A DNA stretch of 64,000 nucleotides from contig CAJXVW010000001.1 in assembly GCA_913062645.1 (NCBI GenBank), positions 186,001 to 250,000 on the forward strand, read 5' to 3'. How positions within the stretch are numbered: the first letter of the stretch is position 1; every line of letters starts with the position of its first letter. This DNA is from an uncultured Mycoplasmatota bacterium (GTDB taxonomy: Bacteria; Bacillota_I; Bacilli_A; Izemoplasmatales; Izemoplasmataceae). Shown piece by piece: positions 51,371-59,756 of the stretch. The position numbers and the translations under genes are program-made. Under the pieces are notes generated by a model that was not told the origin of the DNA, searched no databases, and worked only from the letters and a program-made list of their open reading frames with translations.

Positions 51371-51403
51371 TAAAAAAAGGCTTGTCAGCGACAAGCCTTT
51401 TTT
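51371..51403 (-). terminator. Terminator between phnD and phnC
   Basis: Minus-strand GGCTTGTC/GACAAGCC hairpin followed by seven T. It should leave phnD in excess and let only part of the transcripts reach phnCEE. Confidence 0.88.
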
Positions 51404-51414
51404 TGTAGATCTCC

Positions 51415-52437
51415 TTAGTTACCGGCGAGTTCGGCAGCTGCTCTTGCAGCGTCATAGTCTTCGTCGGTGACTCTCGTGTATCCTTCGTGAGAGTAGACGG
51501 CCATGACTTCAAGTCCAGCGTCGGTTTCAGCGATGTTCAGGAATGCTTGTGTGATTGCTTCGATAATGTCAGCATCGAGGTTGAGGTTGCTGACGGAGAT
51601 GGTGTCATTCATGATGTTCGCGGTAACGCCGATGACATCGGTTTCTTCCCAAACGGTCGACGTTCTACCATATTCTCCAACCCATTCATCCGCATAGTCT
51701 CTACGGGCATCGGCGTAGATGGTGCCGACGTCACAGGTGCCGGTTGCGAGGCTGGCCATGGTGTCGCCATAACCACCGGTTTGGGTGACGACGCCTTCTA
51801 CGTCATCGAATGTTTTGTCGAAGGTTTCTTGCAGCCAGACGGCGGGATAGATGTAACCGCTCGACGAGGTGGCGCTACGTACGCACCAGTTCAAGTCTTT
51901 GACATCGTCCCAAACGAGAGCGGTGCCAGCGTTGACTTTGTCGGCGACGGTACGGGCGGCAGCACTGGTACCAGCGATGATCAATCCTTTGTAATAAGCG
52001 ACTTGATACTCACTGTCACCATCGGTGGCTACGCCATCGTTCCAGTCTTCAGCGTCCGAGCTGTCTTTGGTGAGACCAGCGCGGGTCGCGGCGAGAATGA
52101 CTTCAACCGGGCTGTCGGCTACGTCTTTGTATGCAACGTAGGTTCCGCCAGGCAGGAAGGCGATGTCGCCGGTTCCAGCGAGCAGAGCTTCACCAGCAGC
52201 TTCGTAAGTCGAGCTTACGAGAATTTCGACGCCGCCTACTTCATAACCGAGTTCAGCGAGTTCGTCTTCAAGCAGTTGCGCGAGAGGTTCGGTGATTTCC
52301 AGGATTTCATCTGCGGGACGAGACGGTACGAAATAGACAACCAGTGTCTGATCCGAGTAATCGGTTTCGCCCTCTTTACATGCAGAGAGTGCAAATACAG
52401 CAAAAGCAGCAACAAAAACTAACAGTAACTTTTTCAT
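51415..52437 (-). CDS. phnD: Phosphonate/phosphite-type ABC transporter binding lipoprotein
   Basis: A 340-residue lipoprotein (signal ending FALSACKEG, Cys20) with AAGGAGGATTT before the ATG. LVVYFVPSRPADEILEITEPLAQLLEDELAELGYEV and the central SATSSSGYIYPAVWLQETF with the ligand-binding S-x-S-G-Y fit the PhnD/PhoX-type binding proteins. GDIAFLPGGTYVAYKD is also family-like. The true ligand (phosphonate, phosphite or phosphate) is not set by sequence alone, and no C-P lyase or ptx gene is in the window. First gene of phnD-C-E-E. Confidence 0.93.
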   Translation of the reverse strand: MKKLLLVFVAAFAVFALSACKEGETDYSDQTLVVYFVPSRPADEILEITEPLAQLLEDELAELGYEVGGVEILVSSTYEAAGEALLAGTGDIAFLPGGTYVAYKDVADSPVEVILAATRAGLTKDSSDAEDWNDGVATDGDSEYQVAYYKGLIIAGTSAAARTVADKVNAGTALVWDDVKDLNWCVRSATSSSGYIYPAVWLQETFDKTFDDVEGVVTQTGGYGDTMASLATGTCDVGTIYADARRDYADEWVGEYGRTSTVWEETDVIGVTANIMNDTISVSNLNLDADIIEAITQAFLNIAETDAGLEVMAVYSHEGYTRVTDEDYDAARAAAELAGN

Positions 52438-52475
52438 AAATCCTCCTTATTTTGATGATTATATTTCATACTACC

Positions 52476-52484
52476 ATTGTAACA
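52476..52484 (-). promoter_or_regulatory. Possible promoter of phnD
   Basis: Minus-strand TG-T-TACAAT about 40 bases before the ATG; the -35 is unclear. Confidence 0.45.
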
Positions 52485-52622
52485 CTTTTCACATAAATTT
52501 GTAGTATTAATTTCATTTTTCATCATGTAAGCGATATCGGCAAATTAAGTCATACAGCCATTTTTGAAATTGTTATTAAACAAGAAACAGGGTGCGGACA
52601 TGTGCTGCCATTGTTTTGACAA

Positions 52623-52648
52623 CGTTAAGACCTAACAGATTCTTAACG
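52623..52648. promoter_or_regulatory. Inverted repeat between phnD and sodA
   Basis: CGTTAAGA and TCTTAACG form a perfect 8-bp inverted repeat with a 10-base spacer, about 95 bases before the sodA ATG and 185 before phnD. It is the only strong dyad in this 305-base divergent intergenic region and may be a regulator site. Confidence 0.5.
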
Positions 52649-52675
52649 AAATGCATTTTCCCACAAGCATAACCG

Positions 52676-52704
52676 TTGAGAAAATCGGTTCATTGTGAGA
52701 TAAT
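52676..52704 (+). promoter_or_regulatory. Promoter of sodA
   Basis: TTGAGA at 52676-52681, 17-base spacer, GATAAT at 52699-52704 preceded by TG-A. Confidence 0.78.
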
Positions 52705-52742
52705 GTAATTGGAAAAATTCTAAATACAAAGGAGAGATTTCA

Positions 52743-53345
52743 ATGGCACACAACTTACCAAAACTGGATTTTGCCTACGATGCGCTGGAACCATACATCG
52801 ACGCTCGTACGATGGAAATCCACCACACCAAACACCATCAAGGCTACATCAACAAATACGTCGCCGCACTCGAGGGTCATGCCGATCTTCTGGAAAAAGA
52901 CGTCGAAGATGTACTACGCAACCTCGATCTCGTCCCCGAAGCCAAACGCCAAGGCGTCATCAACAATGGTGGCGGCTATTACAACCATCGCTTGTTCTGG
53001 ACGATTCTGACCCCGAACAAAACCAACGCCTCGAGCGAATTGCTCGATGCCATCAACCGCGACTTCGGATCGCTCGACAACCTGAAAGAGGTTTTCGCCA
53101 AAGCCGCCGCAACTCGCTTCGGCAGCGGATGGGCTTGGCTCGTCAAAACCGCAGATGGCAAACTCGAAGTTACTTCGACGGCCAACCAGGATGCACCGTT
53201 CGCCGTCGGCACACCGATTCTCGGTCTCGACGTATGGGAACATGCATACTATCTCAACTACCAGAACCGTCGTCCCGACTACATTGAAAACTTCTGGAAC
53301 GTCGTCAACTGGGAACAAGTTTCCGAGTATTTCAAAAACGCGTAA
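52743..53345 (+). CDS. sodA: Superoxide dismutase, Mn-type
   Basis: A 200-residue cytosolic enzyme that dismutes superoxide. AAAGGAGAGATTTCA precedes the ATG. Metal ligands are visible: His27 ([11 protein letters not shown]), His82 ([11 protein letters not shown]), and the Asp and His of [13 protein letters not shown] near 164-168. The Gln in STANQDAP (near 148) is in the position typical of Mn enzymes; metal preference is inferred from this. Single-gene unit closed by a strong terminator. Confidence 0.96.
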   Translation: MAHNLPKLDFAYDALEPYIDARTMEIHHTKHHQGYINKYVAALEGHADLLEKDVEDVLRNLDLVPEAKRQGVINNGGGYYNHRLFWTILTPNKTNASSELLDAINRDFGSLDNLKEVFAKAAATRFGSGWAWLVKTADGKLEVTSTANQDAPFAVGTPILGLDVWEHAYYLNYQNRRPDYIENFWNVVNWEQVSEYFKNA

Positions 53346-53349
53346 TTCC

Positions 53350-53375
53350 AAAAAGCACTTCGGTGCTTTTTTTCT
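53350..53375 (+). terminator. Intrinsic terminator after sodA
   Basis: AAAAAGCAC/GTGCTTTTT stem with TTCG loop and T-run. Confidence 0.9.
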
Positions 53376-53424
53376 TGTCTCAATCCATATATAATAGAGG
53401 TGGAATCATGAAGGGACGTGCGCC

Positions 53425-53985
53425 ATGATACACATTCTCACCGGCATCGCCAAATCCGGCAAGACCACCCTGGCCAGATACATTCAACAACAGTTCCAAA
53501 TATCCTGTTTCGCGACTGACTATGTGATGATGATGCTCCACCTTGGGGAACCGGAGGAATCGTTTGACATCTGGGCCAGCGACTCGACCGTCGCCCGACA
53601 TCTCGAACCATATCTCAACGGTCTCATCGAAACGATGTTGGATCACGATGAGACGTTTCTGATCGAAGGAGTCCATTTCAACACCGATTTTGCCAGGAGG
53701 TTGCTCGACAAGCATCCGAATCGGATTCGCATTGTCTATCTCGGCTTCAAAGATGCCACCGTCCAGGACAAGGTGGCCGAACTCAACCGACATGCCACGG
53801 CTATTCCCAATCGGTGGTACAGCCACATGTCGGATGAGGAGTTTCAACACTTGATTGGCTACCTCGTCGCCGAGAGTCATCGTGTGTACAAAGAATGTCA
53901 AGAACTGGGACTCAAGTACATTGAGATCACCGATCTGATGGAACAGAAAGAAGACATTGTCCACAAACTGGGCATAAAAAAATGA
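53425..53985 (+). CDS. P-loop kinase-like protein
   Basis: A 186-residue protein. Walker A is GIAKSGKTTLA at residues 7-17; LIEGVHFNTDFARRL near 77 could provide the Walker B-like region, and RIRIVYLGFKDA and ELNRHATAIPNRWYSHMSDEEF follow. This order resembles small-molecule P-loop kinases of the 2-phosphoglycerate-kinase/zeta-toxin/AAA_33 group. There is no antitoxin-like partner, so a toxin role is not supported. The ribosome site is weak (AGGGACGTGCGCC). Confidence 0.72.
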   Translation: MIHILTGIAKSGKTTLARYIQQQFQISCFATDYVMMMLHLGEPEESFDIWASDSTVARHLEPYLNGLIETMLDHDETFLIEGVHFNTDFARRLLDKHPNRIRIVYLGFKDATVQDKVAELNRHATAIPNRWYSHMSDEEFQHLIGYLVAESHRVYKECQELGLKYIEITDLMEQKEDIVHKLGIKK

Positions 53986-54006
53986 GCGGATTCCGCTCAT
54001 TTTTTG
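53976..54006. terminator. Bidirectional terminator
   Basis: AAATGAGCGG/CCGCTCATTT stem with ATT loop and A/T runs; it includes the plus-strand stop. Confidence 0.9.
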
Positions 54007-54837
54007 TTAGTCGAATACGCGAGGGTCTTCATCCAATGCATCCAACATCGACAGTTGCTGGGACGTCAACTCTTGGTTCACTTGGGCATTGGACGTGATG
54101 TGTTCAATGGAAGATGCCTTGGTGATGGGGGCAAGTCCCTTCTGAACGACATACGCCAAGCACACCTGGGCTGGCGTCATGTCATTTTCGGCTGCGATCT
54201 GCTGCACCACGGGGTTGGGAAGCAAGTACCCGTTGCCCAGTGGCGAGTATGCTTGCAATGCGATGTTTTTGTCATTGCAATAGGTAACCAATGCATCGTC
54301 GGTCTTGCCGGCAAAGTAACCGATCTGGTTGACGTGCGGAACGATGTCGCAGTTGCTAAGGATATTGTCCAAGTCACGCTCGGTGAAGTTGCTCACACCG
54401 ATGGCGCAGACGCGTTCATCACGATACAGTTGTTCCAGTGTCTTGTACGCGGTCACGTTCTCTTCGAAATAGTCGCCCTCGGTTTCACCGAACGGTCGTG
54501 GCGCATTGATGATGTAGAGATCGAAGTACTCGATGCCGAGATTCTTCAAGGATCGTTCGAACATGCGGACGACGCCTTTTTCATGTTTGATGTGCGGTGG
54601 CTGTTTGCCGGTGATGAACAGTTCGTCACGCGGTACTCCGGAGTCGCGGATGGCACGGCCGACACTCGCTTCATTTTGGTAGACGATGGCGGTGTCGATG
54701 TGACGGAAACCGCACTTGAGGGCATGCAGCACGGCCTGGTAAGCGATCTCTCCGTCTTTGAGGTGCCAGGTTCCGAAACCTAGTACCGGCATGCGGACAT
54801 CGTTGGCGAGTTGGATGGTTTGGTTGATGGGATTCAT
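54007..54837 (-). CDS. Aldo/keto reductase with His-to-Asn at the catalytic position
   Basis: A 276-residue TIM-barrel NADPH oxidoreductase. CTAGGAGAGATACC precedes the ATG at 54837. The tetrad can be traced: Asp in RHIDTA, Tyr in VYQNE and Lys in FITGKQ. The segment usually reading L-I-H-x-P is YIINAPRPF, so the catalytic His appears to be Asn. VPHVNQIGYF, LQAYSPLGNGYL and PITKASSIEHITSNAQ are ordinary AKR motifs. It forms a unit with the upstream VOC gene. Activity may be altered or narrowed. Confidence 0.9.
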   Translation of the reverse strand: MNPINQTIQLANDVRMPVLGFGTWHLKDGEIAYQAVLHALKCGFRHIDTAIVYQNEASVGRAIRDSGVPRDELFITGKQPPHIKHEKGVVRMFERSLKNLGIEYFDLYIINAPRPFGETEGDYFEENVTAYKTLEQLYRDERVCAIGVSNFTERDLDNILSNCDIVPHVNQIGYFAGKTDDALVTYCNDKNIALQAYSPLGNGYLLPNPVVQQIAAENDMTPAQVCLAYVVQKGLAPITKASSIEHITSNAQVNQELTSQQLSMLDALDEDPRVFD

Positions 54838-54856
54838 GGTATCTCTCCTAGTTTGA

Positions 54857-55216
54857 TTATGGTTGATCATTCGCATCCATCATGTGCCACAGCTCGCCGG
54901 CTGGACCGATCAGGTGAAACGTGCGTCCATAGTCGGCGATGAAGATGTCACGGATGCGGGTTCCCGGATAGTCGGGAATCAATGCGGCGGCGCGTTCAAA
55001 CAACCGATCCAGATCGTCGACGAACATCTGAAGCATGAAGTTCTCCGCCCAGTCTTTGTTGTAGAAGTCCTGAAGGAAGAAGTTCTGTGTCGCGGTTCCG
55101 AAGTTGATCAGATCGTCGCCTTCCCAGATGATGTCGAAGCCAAGATCAAGATAGAACTGACGAGACGTGTCGAAGTCTTTGCTGGGCACGAATGTACGAA
55201 TCAGGCGTATGTTCAT
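54857..55216 (-). CDS. VOC/glyoxalase-fold protein
   Basis: A 119-residue protein with GGAGGTGGCAT before the ATG at 55216. RLIRTFVPSKDFDTSRQFYLDLGFDIIWEGDDLINFGT is the typical beta-alpha-beta start of the vicinal-oxygen-chelate fold, and TFHLIGPAGELWHMMD the usual end. Metal ligands of true glyoxalase I are not clearly conserved, so the function may be binding rather than catalysis. It is co-transcribed with the aldo/keto reductase 19 bases downstream. Confidence 0.85.
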   Translation of the reverse strand: MNIRLIRTFVPSKDFDTSRQFYLDLGFDIIWEGDDLINFGTATQNFFLQDFYNKDWAENFMLQMFVDDLDRLFERAAALIPDYPGTRIRDIFIADYGRTFHLIGPAGELWHMMDANDQP

Positions 55217-55348
55217 ATGCCACCTCCATGGATGATTACATAGTAGCACATGCATTGTACCTGTGCAATGAATGTGCCATCCAATCGGCATACATGCGTG
55301 AACGACATGAATGAGATGATCAAAGTTGTGGTGCAAACATCAGCTTTT

Positions 55349-55357
55349 TGGTACAAT
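55349..55357 (+). promoter_or_regulatory. Extended -10 promoter of the GDPD gene
   Basis: TG-G-TACAAT, 30 bases before the ATG at 55388. Confidence 0.6.
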
Positions 55358-55387
55358 GGTAGCAATGGTATCAAAGGAGGCATTCTT

Positions 55388-56353
55388 ATGAACGCATTGC
55401 GACGACTCGGCATTGTTCTCAGTGCCATCGTGATTCTGGCGCTGGTGCTCTTTGCCGCACCGAAACCGGATTACCCCAACGAGAATCCCTGGTTGGCCGC
55501 ATCCAATGACGGTCGTCCATTGGTGATGGCCCATGCCGGTGGTAAAGGAGTCTACCCCGACAACACGATGAAAGCATTCCAGTATGCGTACGACCTTGGT
55601 GTCGATGTGTTGGAGATGGATCTCCAAATGACGTTGGATCGGATTCTGGTTCTCCATCATGGTGACAACGGAACCGGGAAAACCACCGGCCAGACCAACT
55701 GCGATACGACCATCTGGACCGAAACATATCAGGATCTATACGACAGCTGCAACTTCGGTTATCATTACACCGATGACGCGGGACTGCAACCATACAAGGA
55801 CCTCAGTCATGACGCATGGGTTGCACAAGGTGTTCACCTTACCACATTGGAGTCCTTGTTTGCGGCGTTTGGAGACACCATATTATATAATATAGAAATA
55901 AAGGCGGACGCCGATGCCTGGCGAACCGATACGGCGGATGAACTGTTCGCACTCGTGGAAACATACGATCTGTTTGACGAAGTATTGGTTGCAACGGCGT
56001 TTCAGGACATCAGCGAGCACATCCTCGCCAACTACCCCGAACTGCAGCTTTCGACATCGTATGACGAAGCGCAACGGATGATACTGTCGGGGTACACGCT
56101 GACGAGTTCCTTCTATCGTCCAGGCGGATACGCCGCGCTTCAGATACCCACCAGCTCGGGCCTTCCGGTGATCGGGGATTTGAACCTCGCGACTAGATTG
56201 CTGATCGGCACCGCCCACCGTCACAACATGGCCGTTCATTATTGGACAATCAATGATGAAGCGGAGATGCGCCGGCTGATCGAACTCGGCGCGGATGGCA
56301 TCATCACGGATTATCCGGAACTTTTGATGGACATCTTGAACGAAACCGAATGA
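55388..56353 (+). CDS. Glycerophosphodiester phosphodiesterase family protein, membrane-anchored
   Basis: A 321-residue protein; AAAGGAGGCATTCTT sets the ATG at 55388. One N-terminal helix (residues 7-25) would tether it outside the membrane. The TIM-barrel GDPD motifs are present in a variant form: MAHAGGKGVYPDNTMKAF (usually H-R-G and P-E-N-T), DVLEMDLQMTLDRILVLHHGD, and the C-terminal AVHYWTINDEAEMRRLIELGADGIITDYPELL. It should release glycerol-phosphate or related products from lipids or teichoic-acid-like polymers. The changed catalytic Arg/Glu positions suggest a subfamily. Confidence 0.88.
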   Translation: MNALRRLGIVLSAIVILALVLFAAPKPDYPNENPWLAASNDGRPLVMAHAGGKGVYPDNTMKAFQYAYDLGVDVLEMDLQMTLDRILVLHHGDNGTGKTTGQTNCDTTIWTETYQDLYDSCNFGYHYTDDAGLQPYKDLSHDAWVAQGVHLTTLESLFAAFGDTILYNIEIKADADAWRTDTADELFALVETYDLFDEVLVATAFQDISEHILANYPELQLSTSYDEAQRMILSGYTLTSSFYRPGGYAALQIPTSSGLPVIGDLNLATRLLIGTAHRHNMAVHYWTINDEAEMRRLIELGADGIITDYPELLMDILNETE

Positions 56354-56376
56354 CCGTACCGATTGGTACGGTTTTA
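56353..56376 (+). terminator. Intrinsic terminator after the GDPD gene
   Basis: ACCGTACC/GGTACGGT stem with GATT loop and TTTATTG. Confidence 0.75.
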
Positions 56377-56485
56377 TTGTGTCCGAGTTCTTTAGCAACT
56401 TGAAGTGTGATACAATGAGACCGAAATAGGGTTGGCTGAACATCTTGTTCCAATCATCCCCCAAAATCTAACAAGAGGTGAAATT

Positions 56486-57316
56486 GTGAGTATCTTACAA
56501 GAAACGTACACCCTGAGCAATGGTGTCAAACTGCCCAAGATCGGATTTGGAACCTGGCAGATCAAGGAAGGCGAAGAGGCCTACAATAGCGTCATGACAG
56601 CGCTCAAGAACGGCTATCGTCACATCGACAGCGCCGAAGGCTATCGCAACGAAACGAGCGTCGGTCGGGCCGTTCGTGATTCCGGCATCCCCCGTGAAGA
56701 GATCTTTGTCACATCGAAATTGGAAAGTCACATCAAGACCTACGAAGGAGCCAAACAGGCGTTTGAAGAGACGATGGCCAATTTCGGCTTCGAGTATCTG
56801 GATCTGTTCCTGATCCACGCCCCCTGGCCATGGAGCGAGATGGGCAAGGAATGCGACGAAGGCAACCGTGAAGCATGGCGCGCCATGGAAGAGTTCTACA
56901 AGGCCGGTCGGATCAAAGCAATCGGCGTCTCGAACTTCGAACCGAAACATCTCGACAACATCATCGGCAATTGCGAGATCGTGCCGCATGTCAACCAGAT
57001 CGGTTACTTCATCGGTCTCGATCAATCGAAGACAATCGAGCACTGCAAGAAACACGACATCTTCGTCGAGGCGTATTCGCCGCTCGGGATCGGATACCTG
57101 CTCGACAACGAAGACATTCAGAAGGTCGCGAAGAAATACGACAAGTCGGCCGCTCAGATCTGCATCCGTTACCTCCTGCAAAAAGGGACGGCACCACTTC
57201 CCAAATCGACCCATGAACATCGCATCATTGAGAATGCCGATGTGGACTTTGATATCACCGCTGAAGACATGGCGTTCCTCGATACCATCAAGGGCGACCC
57301 GCGTCGCTGGGAATAA
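56486..57316 (+). CDS. Aldo/keto reductase with intact tetrad
   Basis: A 276-residue NADPH oxidoreductase, the same length as the gene at 54007-54837 and clearly its paralogue. The GTG at 56486 follows AAGAGGTGAAATT. Tetrad: Asp in RHIDSA, Tyr in EGYRNE, Lys in FVTSKLE, His in LFLIHAPWPW. NQIGYFIGL, VEAYSPLGIGYLLD and PLPKSTHEHRIIENADVDFD are AKR motifs. The substrate is unknown. AT-rich DNA without an obvious terminator separates it from the ABC genes. Confidence 0.93.
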   Translation: MSILQETYTLSNGVKLPKIGFGTWQIKEGEEAYNSVMTALKNGYRHIDSAEGYRNETSVGRAVRDSGIPREEIFVTSKLESHIKTYEGAKQAFEETMANFGFEYLDLFLIHAPWPWSEMGKECDEGNREAWRAMEEFYKAGRIKAIGVSNFEPKHLDNIIGNCEIVPHVNQIGYFIGLDQSKTIEHCKKHDIFVEAYSPLGIGYLLDNEDIQKVAKKYDKSAAQICIRYLLQKGTAPLPKSTHEHRIIENADVDFDITAEDMAFLDTIKGDPRRWE

Positions 57317-57392
57317 TAAAAGTCCATATTAGTTGAATATCAAGATATTTTTATTTATAATTATTGTAGAAAATTGAAAAGGAGTGTTTCTA

Positions 57393-58205
57393 GTGAAAAA
57401 ATTGTTACTGACCCTCGCATTAGGGCTGTTCGGTGTTCTGTTGAGCGCCTGCGGAACAAGTGAGGAAGACGTACTGCGAGTCGGAATGGACTTGCGCTAT
57501 CCCCCGTTTGAAACCGTTGACGAAGACAACGTACCCGAAGGCATCAGCGTTGACGTCGCTTACGCGTTCGGTGAATTCATCGGCCGCGAAGTGGAAATCG
57601 TAAACACCGATTTCGGTTCGATTATCCCTGCCATTCAGGCCGGTGAAATCGACATCGCGATCGCCTCGATGAGCATCACCGAAGAACGCGAGGAGTCCGT
57701 TGATTTCTCGAATCCGTACTTCTACTTCAAGATCATCTCGCTGGTGAACAAGGACTTCGCCGATACCAATGGCATCGATGAAGATTCCACCATTGAAGAT
57801 CTGCTTGCCGTCGAAGGTGCAGAGTATGTTGGTATCGCTTCACAGGTTTCCGTCACCATTCCGGAATCCTACGGCAAGACCGTTACCGAAGCAACCGATC
57901 TCGGTACTGCAGTGGAATCCGTCGCCCAAGGCACCGCGGACATTCTGCTGATGAGCGCCAACCCGGTTGTCGATGGACACCAAGCCAACCTGGACACCAC
58001 GATCGTCGTCTGGGATGCATTCGTATCCAGCCCGATCGGCATGGCCGTCGCCGAAGGCAACAGCGAACTGCTCGAACAAGCCAACGATTTCATCGCCACG
58101 TTCAATGACGATGGCGGACTGTACGAACAACTTTCAACGGATTGGGATGCCATCATCATAGAACGTCTGGGCCGCTACGGCTTGGAATTCTACATTAATG
58201 AGTAA
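57393..58205 (+). CDS. Amino-acid-type ABC transporter binding lipoprotein
   Basis: A 270-residue lipoprotein. AAAAGGAG at 57377-57384 is spaced for the GTG at 57393. The signal ends VLLSACGT (Cys20). LRVGMDLRYPPFETVDEDNVPEGISVDVAYAFGEFIGREVEIVNTDFGSIIPAIQAGEIDIAIASMSITEEREESVDFSNPYF is the classical family-3 solute-binding pattern for polar amino acids. It overlaps the permease gene by eight bases, and the three genes form one operon. The ligand is not readable. Confidence 0.94.
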   Translation: MKKLLLTLALGLFGVLLSACGTSEEDVLRVGMDLRYPPFETVDEDNVPEGISVDVAYAFGEFIGREVEIVNTDFGSIIPAIQAGEIDIAIASMSITEEREESVDFSNPYFYFKIISLVNKDFADTNGIDEDSTIEDLLAVEGAEYVGIASQVSVTIPESYGKTVTEATDLGTAVESVAQGTADILLMSANPVVDGHQANLDTTIVVWDAFVSSPIGMAVAEGNSELLEQANDFIATFNDDGGLYEQLSTDWDAIIIERLGRYGLEFYINE

Positions 58206-58926
58206 AATCCTATCCTATGCACTGGCAATTCTCACAATTGCGGCGTTTGTCGCAATTGTGATTTTGCGTCAGGCAACGGATTTCACACTGGATCCGTTCG
58301 CTCCTTATCAATCTCTCATCACCGATGGTATTCTCAATACCATTTACGTCTCGATCATATCGCTGCTCGGCAGTCTGGTACTGGGATTCGTCTTGTACCT
58401 GTTGTCGATCTCCAGATTCAAATACTTCGTTGCGCTTGATGACGTGTTCACTGAAATCATCTACGGCACTCCGCTGCTCGTTCTGATTGTCGTAAGTGCG
58501 TTCGTCATCGGCCCGGCATTCGGCACCTACAACCGCAATCTGATGGGCACGATCGCCATCATCATCTATATGACACCATATATGAAAAACGTCTACAAAT
58601 CTGCGTTTTCCAGCATCACCGGCGAACAGTACATGGCGATGGACCTGTTTGGGTTCACCCCGTTTCAACGCTATCGCTACATCATCATTCCCCAGGTCAT
58701 CCGTATTCTGATGCCGCCGATGATGAACAATTTCAGTTTGATCATCAAAGGCAGTGCGCTGCTCAACGTGCTGGCATATGGTGAGCTGTATTATGCGATT
58801 CGCGTCGCCCAGTCGAAAACCTTCGCGTTTGTGGAAGGTTACATCCTGATGTGGGCACTGTATCTGCTGATCACGATTCCGCTGTCCCAGCTGACGAAGT
58901 ACATCGAGCGGAGGTGGGCACTGTGA
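58198..58926 (+). CDS. Amino-acid-type ABC transporter permease
   Basis: A 242-residue permease with about five helices. The start overlaps the end of the binding-protein gene. TDGILNTIYVSIISLLGSLVLGFVLYLL and the EAA loop YMAMDLFGFTPFQRYRYIIIPQVIRILMPPMMNNFSLIIKGSALLNVLAYGEL match the HisM/GlnP family. Stop and next start overlap as GTGA. Confidence 0.93.
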   Translation: MSKILSYALAILTIAAFVAIVILRQATDFTLDPFAPYQSLITDGILNTIYVSIISLLGSLVLGFVLYLLSISRFKYFVALDDVFTEIIYGTPLLVLIVVSAFVIGPAFGTYNRNLMGTIAIIIYMTPYMKNVYKSAFSSITGEQYMAMDLFGFTPFQRYRYIIIPQVIRILMPPMMNNFSLIIKGSALLNVLAYGELYYAIRVAQSKTFAFVEGYILMWALYLLITIPLSQLTKYIERRWAL

Positions 58927-59627
58927 AAATAGAGTTGAAGAATCTATCGCACAGCTACGACGTCGAAGTACTTCATGATCTCAACTTCATCTTGGAAAAC
59001 TACAACTCCGTCGCCATCATCGGCGTCAGCGGCAGTGGCAAATCGACGCTGATCCGTCTGATGAGCGGTCTGGAAGATCCGACGACAGGCGAACTGTTCG
59101 TCGATGACTACTCGGTAAAGGATCCGGTCTATCGCAAGAAAGTCGGGTTCGTCTTCCAAAGCCACAACTTGTTCCCGCATCTGACGCTCAAGCGTAACAT
59201 CACCTTGGTGCTCGAAAAGACGCGTGACATCGAGAAGGAGCGAGCCGAGGAAATCGCCCTCAAATATCTGAAACTGCTGCATCTGGAAGACCAGGTCGAC
59301 AAACTGCCTCGCAACGTGTCGGGCGGACAAGCACAACGCGCCTCGATTGCCCGCGCACTTTCCATCGATCCCGAAGTCATCTTCCTCGATGAACCGACCA
59401 GTTCGCTCGATCCGATTCTCACACACGAAGTGTTGACGGCCGTCGAAGAGTTGCGTGATCTCGGCAAGCAGTTCATCTTTGTAACTCACGTCATGAGCTT
59501 CGTCAAGGACTTCGCCGATTACGTCATCTTCATGGATCAAGGCAACATCGTTGAACATGGTGTGCCGTCAATCCTTGACAATCCGTCATCCGAAGAACTC
59601 AAACAATTCATGCATCGCGTACGATAA
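58923..59627 (+). CDS. Amino-acid-type ABC transporter ATP-binding protein
   Basis: A 234-residue ATPase starting with GTG inside the permease stop, preceded by GGAGGTGGGCACT. Walker A GVSGSGKSTLIRLMSG near 34-42; FVFQSHNLFPHLTLKRNI Q-loop; signature NVSGGQAQRASIARALSIDPEVIFLDEPTSSLDP with Walker B; H-loop FVTHVMSF. It fits the GlnQ-type family. Last gene of the operon, with a terminator at its stop. Confidence 0.95.
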   Translation: MKIELKNLSHSYDVEVLHDLNFILENYNSVAIIGVSGSGKSTLIRLMSGLEDPTTGELFVDDYSVKDPVYRKKVGFVFQSHNLFPHLTLKRNITLVLEKTRDIEKERAEEIALKYLKLLHLEDQVDKLPRNVSGGQAQRASIARALSIDPEVIFLDEPTSSLDPILTHEVLTAVEELRDLGKQFIFVTHVMSFVKDFADYVIFMDQGNIVEHGVPSILDNPSSEELKQFMHRVR

Positions 59628-59648
59628 AAGGACATCATGTCCTTTTTT
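59626..59648 (+). terminator. Intrinsic terminator after the ABC operon
   Basis: AAAAGGACA/TGTCCTTTT stem with TCA loop and T-run. Confidence 0.88.
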
Positions 59649-59756
59649 TGTGGATGCATTCCCCGCAGCACATATTGTGCATGCCATGAACATTTGTGCG
59701 CAAATGAACTGGCGAGTTGAACGTTTTATGATACTATAAGGGTAGGAGGTGTTGTT

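Noticed and set aside
48867-52437. A C-P lyase or phosphite oxidation locus
   Set aside because: Only the transporter genes are present; no phnGHIJKLM or ptxD in the window.
53425-53985. Zeta-toxin-like toxin-antitoxin module
   Set aside because: Only a Walker A and general fold resemblance; no antitoxin gene next to it, and both flanks are terminators.
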